Assembly: GCA_040754075.1 (NCBI GenBank)
Contig: JBFMDH010000035.1
Location: forward strand, 1-64,000
Length of the DNA: 64,000 bases
Direction: 5' to 3'
Origin: Acidobacteriota bacterium
GTDB lineage: Bacteria > Acidobacteriota > Blastocatellia > UBA7656
In this document: one piece after another, positions 54,426 through 61,972 of the stretch
Layout of the letters: each line of letters opens with the position of its first letter
Position numbering within the stretch: position 1 is the stretch's first letter
Made by a program: the position numbers and the translations under genes
Notes under the pieces: generated by a model
What the model was told of the DNA's origin: nothing
Seen by the model: the letters and a program-made list of their open reading frames with translations, nothing else
The model's database searches: none

Positions 54426-54821
54426 TTAAGTTTTTCTTGGTTGCGCCAAATCCCACTTGTTGCCATAGAGGTCATAGAAAACCACAACGGTTCCGTAAAC
54501 TTCCTGGCGCGGCGCTTCCGCAAATTTCACCCCGTAAGCTTGCATATGCCGGTAGTCATTCCAGAAATCCGTGGTGTGTAAAAACAGAAAGACCCGCCCG
54601 TCGGTTTGATTGCCGACGCGCGCGAGTTGTTCAGGGGTCGCGGCTTTGGCAAGCAACAGAGAAGCGCCTTTTGAATCGGGCGGCGCAACCACCACCCAGC
54701 GTTTCCCGCCTTCCATCGGCGTGTCTTCCAGCAACACAAATCGCAACGCTTTGGTAAAAAATTCAATAGCTTCGTCGTAATCACGAACTACTAACGAAAG
54801 CATGGCGATGGCGCGATTCAT
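54426..54821 (-). CDS. VOC family (glyoxalase/bleomycin-resistance-like) protein
   Basis: A 131-residue metal-dependent-type vicinal-oxygen-chelate protein. Two beta-alpha-beta-beta-beta modules are seen: LSLVVRDYDEAIEFFTKALRF (about 8-28), KRWVVVAPP, then FLFLHTTDFWNDYRHMQAYGVKF and VVVFYDLYGNKWDLAQP. A Glu or His metal ligand set is only partly evident (E near the second module is replaced by D in FYDLYGN). Family members range from glyoxalases to antibiotic-binding proteins; no specific role is shown. Confidence 0.82.
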   Translation of the reverse strand: MNRAIAMLSLVVRDYDEAIEFFTKALRFVLLEDTPMEGGKRWVVVAPPDSKGASLLLAKAATPEQLARVGNQTDGRVFLFLHTTDFWNDYRHMQAYGVKFAEAPRQEVYGTVVVFYDLYGNKWDLAQPRKT

Positions 54822-54864
54822 TCAATTAATCCTTATCGGTTATCCTGGTAAAACGATTATCAAT

Positions 54865-56349
54865 TTATCCCGCCGCAGAAGTTTTTTGTTCGCGAACACC
54901 GAAGGCATCCCAGTTGATTTCGGCAGTCGCTTTCGCATAATCGCGCGTATGTGAAGACCAGTTCTGGGTAATCTTGCCATCGGCGGTTTTGTACCACGAA
55001 CCCGCGCCGGGGTCTGCCCACACGGTTGTTGCAAGCGCGGCTTGTAACTCTCGGTTAAACGCATCCTGCGCCGCTTTGGTTACTTCAATAGCAACCAGAT
55101 TTCTCTCCTGCATTGCCGCGAGAGCCTTCACGATGTACTCAGCCTGTTGCTCAATCATAAAGGTAATCGCGTTATGTCCGAGATTGGTGTTGGGACCGTA
55201 AAGCATAAACATATTCGGAAACCCGCAGGTAGTGATGCCTAAATAGGCTTCAGGAATTTCCGCCCACGCTTCACGAAGATGCGCGCCGTTTTTGCCAGTC
55301 ACATCGAGCGACCATTGCCAGCCGGTGGTTTCAAAACCTGTGGCATAAACAATCACATCAACTTCGTGATGCGCGCCGTCACCGGTTTCAATGCCGTTTG
55401 CAGTGATGCGCACAATCGCATTGGTTTCCAGTGATACATTCGGACGCATAAACGCGGGGTAGATGTCATCTGCAAACAGCACACGTTTACAACCGATGGG
55501 ATAATCGGGTGTGAGTTTCTGTCGCAGCGCCGGGTCTGAAATCTGTTCATGCAAATGATCCAACGCCATGCGTGTGAATGCCGCGCGTCCGACCTCTGTC
55601 CAACTGAACGCCTGCCAGAACAAATAATCCGCCCACAGGTAAATATCTTCGCGGTTATGCACGGCGACATGCGGCGCAGTCATAATCAGCAATTTTTCTT
55701 CATCGCTTATCGGGCGGTCGCGTCTTGGCAAAATCCAGTTTGGCGTGCGTTGAAAAACGCTTAAATGTCCGGCGATTTTTGCGACTTCGGGAATGATTTG
55801 AATGGCGCTCGCCGCCGAACCGATGACCGCTACACGTTTGCCGGTTAAATCAATGCGGTGATTCCAACGCGCCGAATGAAACGAAACGCCCGCGAAACTC
55901 TCGCGTCCTTCGATAGCGGGAAGCATCGGACGATTGAGTTGTCCAAGCGCAGGGATGATGACCTGGGCTTCATAGGTTTTGCCTTGCCTTGTAGTGAGCG
56001 TCCACGCGGCGCGCTCGTCATCCCAGATTGCCGAAATGGTTTCGTCCGCGAGATGCAGATGCGAACGCAATCCGAAATTATCCGCGAGGTCTTCGGTGTA
56101 TTGTTGAACTTCGTGATGGCGCGGGAAAAGATGGCTCCATTTCAAACTCGGCGCGAACGAAAATTGATAGAGCGCCACCGGCGTATCACAGGCGCAACCC
56201 GGATAGGTGTTATCGCGCCAGGTGCCGCCGACCTTGTCGCCTTTTTCGAGAATGACCAGTTCATTAAACCCTGCTTCTTTTAACTTGATTCCGGCACATA
56301 ATCCGCCGAGTCCAGCTCCGATTACCGCGACAGTTGGTTTGGGTGACAT
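54865..56349 (-). CDS. Flavin-containing Baeyer-Villiger-type monooxygenase
   Basis: A 494-residue FAD/NADPH monooxygenase; AGGAGG precedes ATG 56349. The FAD-binding GAGLGGLCAG is at about 9-18. The Baeyer-Villiger fingerprint FxGxxxHxxxW is present as FAGVSFHSARW (about 154-164). The NADPH-binding fold begins VAVIGSAASAIQI (about 175-187). The C-terminal YATGFETTGW and MFMLYGPNTNLGHN are typical of cyclohexanone/phenylacetone monooxygenase relatives. It converts ketones to esters or lactones; substrate unknown. Slightly shorter than classic enzymes at the N-terminus. The upstream gap 56350-56752 holds a MITE-like unit. Confidence 0.9.
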   Translation of the reverse strand: MSPKPTVAVIGAGLGGLCAGIKLKEAGFNELVILEKGDKVGGTWRDNTYPGCACDTPVALYQFSFAPSLKWSHLFPRHHEVQQYTEDLADNFGLRSHLHLADETISAIWDDERAAWTLTTRQGKTYEAQVIIPALGQLNRPMLPAIEGRESFAGVSFHSARWNHRIDLTGKRVAVIGSAASAIQIIPEVAKIAGHLSVFQRTPNWILPRRDRPISDEEKLLIMTAPHVAVHNREDIYLWADYLFWQAFSWTEVGRAAFTRMALDHLHEQISDPALRQKLTPDYPIGCKRVLFADDIYPAFMRPNVSLETNAIVRITANGIETGDGAHHEVDVIVYATGFETTGWQWSLDVTGKNGAHLREAWAEIPEAYLGITTCGFPNMFMLYGPNTNLGHNAITFMIEQQAEYIVKALAAMQERNLVAIEVTKAAQDAFNRELQAALATTVWADPGAGSWYKTADGKITQNWSSHTRDYAKATAEINWDAFGVREQKTSAAG

Positions 56350-56540
56350 CAACGCCTCCTGAATTTTTAATGATGACGACGGTGAAGTTGTTGGGAAAAT
56401 TCTGCTCGTAAAACTCCGACCAATACTCACACGACAAAAGTCGGTTTGCAACTTGTAAGCAGATAAATCATGAAATTCCGGCAGGCGATTTTCTGCAAAA
56501 TGAAAATCCTTTTAATTTCATTTTACCCATTTGTTTAAGA

Positions 56541-56697
56541 ACAATGGCATGAAGTTAAGCGGCACGGAGGTAACGCAGGTTGTCTAACCTGCGTCAGTCT
56601 TGGTCGAAGACCCCTTGAAATTTCGAGGACGGACTTTTCTAAATCGGCGCAGACTCGACCGTCGGCGCTACCGTTTTCCTTAACTTCATGCCATTGT
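56541..56697. mobile_element. MITE-like non-coding element with 19-bp terminal inverted repeats
   Basis: The left end ACAATGGCATGAAGTTAAG (56541-56559) and right end (56679-56697) are exact reverse complements and bound ~157 bp without a gene. The interior has a nested hairpin (ACGCAGGTTGTCTAACCTGCGT type, about 56573-56594) and a GC-richer tract. It sits alone in the 403-base gap between the PEP-mutase and monooxygenase genes. A clear target duplication was not seen. No transposase with matching ends is in the window. The remainder of the gap (56350-56540, 56698-56752) shows nothing recognisable. Confidence 0.6.
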
Positions 56698-56752
56698 CTT
56701 TTCAAGGCAGAGAGCAAATGCTCAAAGCTACATCCTGAGCGGTTCGCCGGAG

Positions 56753-57574
56753 TTATTCGTTGAACATGGCGCTCAGGTCTTTGTAACTCACCGCCTCATC
56801 AGCAAACGTAAATGTCCCGTGGGTTCGCATTTCTTCAGCCGCGCGTAAAAAAGCGCCAAATGCCGCGCGCGACAGGGCGCTTCCCACACTGATGCGTTTG
56901 ACGCCGATTTCTGAAAGTTCTGCAAGCGAGAGTTGCACGCCCTGCAATCCCATCACTACATTCACCGGGCGATCAACTGAACTGACCACCGAAACAATAT
57001 CGGCTTTGCTCTTTAGTCCCGGCGCGTACAACACCTCGGCACCTGCCTCTTGATAAGCTTGGAGTCGCCGTATGGTGTCGTTGATGTCCGGGCGACCGAC
57101 GAGATAATTTTCGGCGCGCGCCGTTAAAGTGAACGTGAAAGGAAGCGCGCGTGCCGCTTCAGATGCGGCTCGTACACGCTCAACCGCAAATGCAAAATCA
57201 TAGATGGGTTGATTGGCATCCTTGCTCATATCTTCGATGGAACAGCCGACCAATCCGGTTGCGGCAGCCAGCCTGACGGTTTCGGCAATCGCATCAGGCG
57301 CGTCTGCGAAACCGTTTTCGAGATCGGCGCTTACCGGCAAATCCGTCGCCTCGGCGATTTCTTTGGTATGCATCAACATCTGGTCACGGTCGATGGTGTT
57401 GTCTCGCTGACCGCGTGAAAAGGCGTAACCGGCGCTGGTGGTTGCCAATGCTGCAAATCCCAGATGCGCCAGTATTCGCGCGGTTCCAATGTCCCAGGGA
57501 TTGGGAATAATAAACGCTTGAGGGCGTTGGTGAAGTTGGCGAAAGTGGTCGCCTTTTTCAGTTTGCGTCAACAT
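56753..57574 (-). CDS. Isocitrate lyase / PEP mutase superfamily protein
   Basis: A 273-residue TIM-barrel enzyme of the PEP mutase/isocitrate lyase group. ATG at 57574 has GAGG upstream. Conserved segments: IIPNPWDIGTARIL (about 22-35), TTSAGYAFSRGQRD (about 45-58), LPVSADLENGFAD (about 79-91, with the Mg-binding D and E), VGCSIEDMS (about 108-116), and TARAENYL (about 149-156). This is the oxaloacetate-decarboxylase / carboxyvinyl-phosphonate-like branch that cleaves or rearranges C-C or P-C bonds of 2-oxo acids. The usual lyase cysteine motif KKCGH is absent, so isocitrate lyase activity is unlikely. Confidence 0.87.
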   Translation of the reverse strand: MLTQTEKGDHFRQLHQRPQAFIIPNPWDIGTARILAHLGFAALATTSAGYAFSRGQRDNTIDRDQMLMHTKEIAEATDLPVSADLENGFADAPDAIAETVRLAAATGLVGCSIEDMSKDANQPIYDFAFAVERVRAASEAARALPFTFTLTARAENYLVGRPDINDTIRRLQAYQEAGAEVLYAPGLKSKADIVSVVSSVDRPVNVVMGLQGVQLSLAELSEIGVKRISVGSALSRAAFGAFLRAAEEMRTHGTFTFADEAVSYKDLSAMFNE

Positions 57575-57687
57575 GTTGAACCTCATCAAATCAGCTTGAA
57601 TATATGGGTCGGTAGTTTAGCATAAATTTTTTGCCTGCGAGTCCGCACGGTATTTTTATAAAAGAATGGTTTGTAAAACCACTTGAG

Positions 57688-57716
57688 GTTGAAAAAGCGG
57701 TCTATAGCGGCGTGCA
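57688..57716. repeat. Degenerate REP-like hairpin copy
   Basis: GTTGAAAAAGCGGTC followed by TATAGCGGCGTGC resembles the REP-like core but with a changed right arm. It lies in the 208-base gap between the cupin and PEP-mutase genes. Confidence 0.4.
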
Positions 57717-57782
57717 ATATCTGGTCATCGTCGGTTTGCGGTTGTGCCGCTTTGATGTGCGGAACGTCCCTGACCAACCGCT

Positions 57783-58232
57783 TTAACTTCTGGTCAGGCG
57801 CAAAATGCTTTCTTCATGTTGGGGAAATTGTTGAACCAGGGTTTCACGCTTTGCGATGGAAAATTCTGCAAAAGAAAATGGCGGCGCACAAATGTTAGTG
57901 CCGAACGCGAATTCGACCCCTGCGGGAATTTCCGCCGCCTGCCAGACGCCTTTTGCAACCGTCACCACAGGGCGCTCGCCATTATTAAAATCCATACCGA
58001 GGCGAAATATTTTGTGCTGACCAGGCGGTTCCAGAATATGAATCAACAGTCGCCCGCTATGAATTGCCCAAATCTCTTCATTATTTTCTACGCGATGAAA
58101 AGCTGAAAAACTTTGCGGCAAAAACAGCCAGTGACCCACCGTGCGGTAAGTGTCGCGATGCGTCTCGACAAATTTCGGACCATCGGGGTGATCGAACCAA
58201 TCATAGGAAGTCAAAATTTTATTCAACATCAT
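57783..58232 (-). CDS. Cupin (DUF985-type) protein
   Basis: A 149-residue single-domain cupin. ATG at 58232 has AGAGGT upstream; a longer frame to 58286 would overlap the upstream gene. The family pattern PQSFSAFHRVENNEEIWAIHSGRLLIHIL (split: PQSFSAFHRVENNEE, IWAIHSGRLLIHIL; about 43-71) shows the usual H-x-(n)-E-x-W-x-x-H metal-type residues. GVWQAAEIP and FGTNICAPPFSFAEF finish the barrel. DUF985 proteins bind sugars or sugar-nucleotide-like ligands in some structures, but a reaction is not known. It is 50 bases downstream of the ornithine-cyclodeaminase-family gene, likely one operon. Confidence 0.8.
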   Translation of the reverse strand: MMLNKILTSYDWFDHPDGPKFVETHRDTYRTVGHWLFLPQSFSAFHRVENNEEIWAIHSGRLLIHILEPPGQHKIFRLGMDFNNGERPVVTVAKGVWQAAEIPAGVEFAFGTNICAPPFSFAEFSIAKRETLVQQFPQHEESILRLTRS

Positions 58233-58282
58233 GCACCTCTTGGATTGAATTGTTTGTCGGTAACCAATTCTAACGGCGCTTT

Positions 58283-59263
58283 TCAAAAAGTGATTCGCGT
58301 GCCGATGCCCTTAATCTGAGCTTTCTCATAAGCCAGTTGCGCGGTGACCAAATCTTCGATTGCCAAGCCGCACGATTTAAACAGGGTGATTTCATTTGCG
58401 GACGCGCGACCGCGAATTTTACCGGCGACGACTTCGGCGAGTGTGCCTTGGATATGAGTTGGGTTGATTGCGCCTTCGGCAATCGGAATCAATAAATCAC
58501 CGGCTTCCGCGCCTGCGGCGGTGTGCGCATCAATGATAACCCGCGCGCGTTTGACCGCCAGGCTATCGAGTTCGCGCATCCTGGGCGTGAACGCGCCGAT
58601 GGCATTGATATGACAACCGGCTTGCAATAAACGACCCTCAAAGAGCGGCTCGCTTGAATTCGTGCAGGTGCAAATTAAATCGCTACTCTCGGCGACTTCA
58701 TCGGCGCTCATTACATCGCAGGGAATCCGGTAAGCGGCTTCAACAAACTCTGCAAGTCGCTCAGCTTTTTCAATGGTGCGCGACGCAATGAAGATTTTTT
58801 CGATGCTTGCGACTTCGACCATCGCTTCGATATGAAAACGCGCCTGCACGCCTGCGCCAAAAACTCCCAGAGTTTTTTTGCCCTCGCTCATCATTAACCT
58901 GGTCGCCAGTGCAGAAGCCGCAGCCGTGCGCATGGCGGTGATGAATTTGCCTTCCATCAACGCCAGCGGTTTTCCGGTTTCCCCATCAAGCAACAGATAA
59001 AGCCCCTGCACGATGTCCAGATTTTTCGCGACATTTGCCGGAAAGACCGAAACGATTTTGGTGCCAAGCAGAGTTTGTGAGGCGCTTTCAATCCGCGAAG
59101 GCATCTCCAAAAGCACAGCATTTTGTGAAGGAATCGCCAGGTTCAAGCGTTCCGGCGCCAAGGCTTCGCCTTGAAACAGGCTCTGGAAGCCGGTTTCAAC
59201 CGCTTCGATGACTTCGCGTATCGTAAGAATTTGTTTGAGGTCGGCTTCTGATAGGATGAGCAT
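58283..59263 (-). CDS. Ornithine cyclodeaminase / mu-crystallin family protein
   Basis: A 326-residue NAD(P)-dependent enzyme of the ornithine cyclodeaminase family, which also contains alanine and other imino-acid dehydrogenases. The Rossmann loop is LGVFGAGVQARFHIEAM (about 132-148). Upstream lie GKFITAMRTAAASALATRLM (about 105-124), a core family region including the substrate Arg. The catalytic Asp region is visible as ARVIIDAH. The GCHINAIGAFTPRMREL segment is typical. ATG is directly preceded by a 7-nt-phased repeat (59264-59298), so no normal Shine-Dalgarno lies before it. Substrate not determinable. Confidence 0.88.
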   Translation of the reverse strand: MLILSEADLKQILTIREVIEAVETGFQSLFQGEALAPERLNLAIPSQNAVLLEMPSRIESASQTLLGTKIVSVFPANVAKNLDIVQGLYLLLDGETGKPLALMEGKFITAMRTAAASALATRLMMSEGKKTLGVFGAGVQARFHIEAMVEVASIEKIFIASRTIEKAERLAEFVEAAYRIPCDVMSADEVAESSDLICTCTNSSEPLFEGRLLQAGCHINAIGAFTPRMRELDSLAVKRARVIIDAHTAAGAEAGDLLIPIAEGAINPTHIQGTLAEVVAGKIRGRASANEITLFKSCGLAIEDLVTAQLAYEKAQIKGIGTRITF

Positions 59264-59573
59264 AGTCAGGATTCAGGATATAGGATTCAGGATTCAGGGA
59301 AAAGTCATCAGGTGAATTTCGCAAGTGTTGAGCAGGATTTCTTTATCAGATAGGTGAGGTGTTCGCCTTCTGATAAAAAGCAATCGAAACTGCCATCTTC
59401 GCGCGCGATGAACCCGTCAACCGTACACGCGACATAATAGATAAGTTTTCGCATGAGTTGCCCTCAATATCCGTGGGTGTATTTAAGGAATTGATTTGAC
59501 CAAATTACACTTGGATGTGAATTCCCTGAGTCCTGAATTCTGTATCCTAGCTCCTGAATCCTGTATCCTGACT
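59264..59573. repeat. Heptamer-phased inverted arms enclosing a gene remnant (cassette)
   Basis: The left arm 59264-59298 is five 7-nt words (AGTCAGG, ATTCAGG three times, ATATAGG). The right arm 59525-59573 is seven words in the opposite orientation (CCTGAAT, CCTGTAT, CCTGACT and variants). The arms abut the ATG of the ornithine-cyclodeaminase-family gene on one side and the stop of the response-regulator gene on the other. They enclose a frameshifted remnant at 59308-59452. Same word family as the element at 61838-61969. Confidence 0.8.
59308..59452 (-). pseudogene. Remnant of a dihydrofolate-reductase/RibD-C family gene
   Basis: On the reverse strand ATG at 59452 begins MRKLIYYVACTVDGFIAR, the usual N-terminus of the RibD-C/DHFR-like (YyaP-type) family. 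The expected continuation EDGSFDCFLSEGEHL is present but in a different frame, because two bases are missing near 59400. Downstream of LTYLIKK the family match stops, at a TGA at 59308-59310. About 48 codons remain of the usual ~180. It is therefore a frameshifted, truncated copy. It lies between inverted 7-nt-phased arms. Confidence 0.75.
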
Positions 59574-60417
59574 ATTCCTGCGCCGGGTCGATGTATTTCA
59601 CGAAAATCAGTTCGTTATGCTTTTCGTTGTAGAGGAGTTCGTCGATGGTTTGCGAGGCGAGCATGATGCCGAAACCGCCCGGACGCATACCTTTTGCCAG
59701 ACGTTTTTCCATGTGTTGAAAGGGATTGTCATCGGGATTGGTGATTGCCGCGTGTTCGAGTTCTTCGAGCTTGAAGCCTTCGCCGGGGTCTTGGATGGAA
59801 TATAAAATGGCGCGTTTTAATTTGATGTATTTGACTTTGACCTGTTTGGTGGGGTCGAGTTTGCCGCCGTGTTCGATGGCATTATTGAGCATTTCGCGAA
59901 ACACCGAACCAATCGCATCGCGGGTCTCTTTCGGCAAATCATCATGCATGCCGGATAAAACTTTTTGAATCGGTTCAACCGCATTCAAATCACAGGGCAC
60001 GCGCAGTTCAATCCAATCGGGTTTGGCGGAGATGACTTCGATGTTAGTGACCACCGCGCGTTCCATCGCGCATTTGACGGAATCGCTCAATTCTTCAAGC
60101 TCGAACGGTTTGGTTAAAAAATCGCAGACCTGATTGCGCAACGCGGCAATAATGGCATTCGGGGTTCGCTGACTGGTCATCACAATCGCGCGCATATTCG
60201 GTTGCACATCGCGCGCGCAGGCGAGCAACGCCATCCCATCCAAGCCATCCATCACTACGTCGGTCAACAACACATCTACCGGTTCATGCTCAATCACTTT
60301 CAGCGCATCGTTGCCATTGGCGACTTCAATGACTTCGTAGCCTTGCGCTTCAAGAAAGGTGGAGTAGATGGTTCGGCTTGTGGCGTCGTCTTCAGCGATT
60401 AGAACCTTACCAGGCAT
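59572..60417 (-). CDS. Response regulator fused to a serine-kinase-type (RsbW-like) ATPase
   Basis: A 281-residue signalling protein; ATG at 60417 has AGGGG upstream. The receiver domain (about 1-120) has VLIAEDDATS, the phospho-Asp in DVLLTDVVMDG and Lys in FLTKPFELEE. The C-terminal part (about 140-280) is a HATPase of the RsbW/anti-sigma type: REMLNNAIEHGGK (N-box) and DPGEGFKLEE (G1-type), followed by RPGGFGIMLA. It lacks a histidine-kinase phosphoacceptor. Such fusions usually control a sigma or anti-anti-sigma partner in response to phosphorylation. No partner is adjacent. Confidence 0.88.
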   Translation of the reverse strand: MPGKVLIAEDDATSRTIYSTFLEAQGYEVIEVANGNDALKVIEHEPVDVLLTDVVMDGLDGMALLACARDVQPNMRAIVMTSQRTPNAIIAALRNQVCDFLTKPFELEELSDSVKCAMERAVVTNIEVISAKPDWIELRVPCDLNAVEPIQKVLSGMHDDLPKETRDAIGSVFREMLNNAIEHGGKLDPTKQVKVKYIKLKRAILYSIQDPGEGFKLEELEHAAITNPDDNPFQHMEKRLAKGMRPGGFGIMLASQTIDELLYNEKHNELIFVKYIDPAQE

Positions 60418-60568
60418 AATTAAGTTCCCCTGCATAGCACAATGAAGTATTTACCGTTGTCCGAAAGTTATCATGCGATAAATCATAGTTTCAACCGGAT
60501 GCTTGAATTTCAATCGCTCAACATCTTAATATGCCTGCTTGTTTATCAATAGCGTGATAAGTAATGAA

Positions 60569-60704
60569 GTGATGAGTGATGAGTGATGAGTTATGAGTTA
60601 TGAGTTATGAGTGATGAGTTAGAACGATGAACTGTTGGAAAACGATGGATTGTTCTGCTCATTATTCATATTTTCAAATCTCTGTCACTCATTACTCATC
60701 ACTT
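60569..60704. repeat. Heptamer-phased repeat with partial inverted arm, upstream of the phosphotransferase
   Basis: Seven consecutive 7-nt words GTGATGA/GTTATGA (60569-60617) are followed, after ~67 bases, by an inverted arm of about 20 bases (60685-60704: TCACTCA, TTACTCA, TCACTT). The spacer contains AACGATGA words. The element ends 18 bases before the TTG start of the next gene and provides most of its leader. Confidence 0.8.
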
Positions 60705-60721
60705 CCGTGAGGGAGAAAATC

Positions 60722-61834
60722 TTGAGCCACATTGCCGATAAAGATACTGCGCCCATCCGACAGGGCGAAGAGTTAAATAATCAGGCGTTGGAAAATTATT
60801 TGCGCGAACATTTGCCACAGGCATTAACCGGCGAGACCTTTGACGCAGATGCAGGGCTAAGCGTTCAACAATTTCCCGGCGGGCATTCCAATTTAACTTA
60901 CTGGGTGAGCATGTTCGGACGCGAATTCGTTTTGCGCCGCCCGCCGTTTGGTCCGGTCGCGCCGACTGCGCACGATATGCCGCGCGAATACCGCTTGCTT
61001 GCCGCCATCAATCCGCATTTCAACCTCGCGCCGAAACCTTATCTGCTTTGCGAAGACACCGCGATTCTCGGTGTGCCGTTTTATTTGATGGAGCGCCGCG
61101 CCGGATTGGTCATTCGCCGCGATTTGCCTGATGAATTGCACGGGCAACCGGTTGCGCTTCGCCAAATCAGCGAAGCGATGATTCAAACGATGGCGCGATT
61201 GCACGCGGTTGATATTTATGCGACGGGACTGGTGAATATCGGTAAACCCGTTGGCTTTGTCACACGACAAGTGAAAGGTTGGACGGAACGCTGGCATCGC
61301 GCCAAGACCAAAGAGATTCCCGAAATCGATGCGGTTGTCGAATGGTTGCTCGATAAATTGCCGCCCGAACCAGACCCCGAAGCGGGACGACCGGCGACCC
61401 TCGTGCATAACGATTTGAAATTGGACAACGTGATGCTCGACCCCGAAGACGTTTCCAAAGTCGTCGCGGTTTTGGATTGGGAAATGTGTACGGTCGGCGA
61501 CCCGCTCATTGATTTAGGCATCCTGCTTTGTTACTGGGCAGAGCGCGACGACCCGGAAGACCGCCGCGAAGCCATCAGCCCGGTCACCGTTCAAGAGGGC
61601 TGGATGACCCGCGCCGAAATCACCGAGCTTTACGCCAAACTCACCGGGCGCGATGTGTCGCGCATCGCTTTTTATGAAATCTTCGCGATATTCAAAATCG
61701 CAGTGGTCGTTCAACAAATCTATTTTCGTTATGTGCGCGGGCAAACCCACGATGAACGATTCGCGGCATTCGGCCCGCGCATCGAAGGACTTGCGAGAGC
61801 CGCGCTTGAACTGACCAAACAATCGAAACTTTAA
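60722..61834 (+). CDS. Phosphotransferase family (APH-like) protein, TTG start
   Basis: A 370-residue kinase-fold protein of the aminoglycoside-phosphotransferase superfamily, in the branch often linked to acyl-CoA dehydrogenases (choline-kinase-like). Start is TTG at 60722 with GGGAG 7 bases upstream; no ATG lies nearby and the upstream frame is repeat DNA. Motifs: [13 protein letters not shown] (nucleotide loop, about 46-58), RRPPFGP, the catalytic [12 protein letters not shown] (about 233-244) and the metal-binding [11 protein letters not shown] (about 253-263). Natural substrate unknown; antibiotic resistance should not be assumed. Confidence 0.87.
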   Translation: MSHIADKDTAPIRQGEELNNQALENYLREHLPQALTGETFDADAGLSVQQFPGGHSNLTYWVSMFGREFVLRRPPFGPVAPTAHDMPREYRLLAAINPHFNLAPKPYLLCEDTAILGVPFYLMERRAGLVIRRDLPDELHGQPVALRQISEAMIQTMARLHAVDIYATGLVNIGKPVGFVTRQVKGWTERWHRAKTKEIPEIDAVVEWLLDKLPPEPDPEAGRPATLVHNDLKLDNVMLDPEDVSKVVAVLDWEMCTVGDPLIDLGILLCYWAERDDPEDRREAISPVTVQEGWMTRAEITELYAKLTGRDVSRIAFYEIFAIFKIAVVVQQIYFRYVRGQTHDERFAAFGPRIEGLARAALELTKQSKL

Positions 61835-61837
61835 ATA

Positions 61838-61969
61838 AGGATTCAGGATTCAGGGTAACGATGAAGGCGGAACGATGAACGATGAACAAAAAGAATTTCA
61901 CCTTGTTCATCGTTCATCGTTCCTACTTCATACTTTCCTTTTCCTGACTCCTGAATCCTGTATCCTAAT
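61838..61969. repeat. Nested heptamer-phased palindrome between phosphotransferase and phosphatase-fold genes
   Basis: The outer arms are AGGATTC words (61838-61855) and CCTGAAT-type words (61943-61963). Inside are AACGATG words (61857-61884) and their complement TTCATCG (61906-61919). The whole 132-bp spacer is thus a two-level palindrome with 7-nt phase. Outer words are the same as in the 59264-59573 cassette. It reaches to 3 bases before the next ATG. Confidence 0.8.
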
Positions 61970-61972
61970 TTT

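Noticed and set aside
57769-57798. Hairpin at the cupin gene stop codon as terminator
   Set aside because: An 8-bp stem is present but one arm is inside the coding region and no U-run follows.
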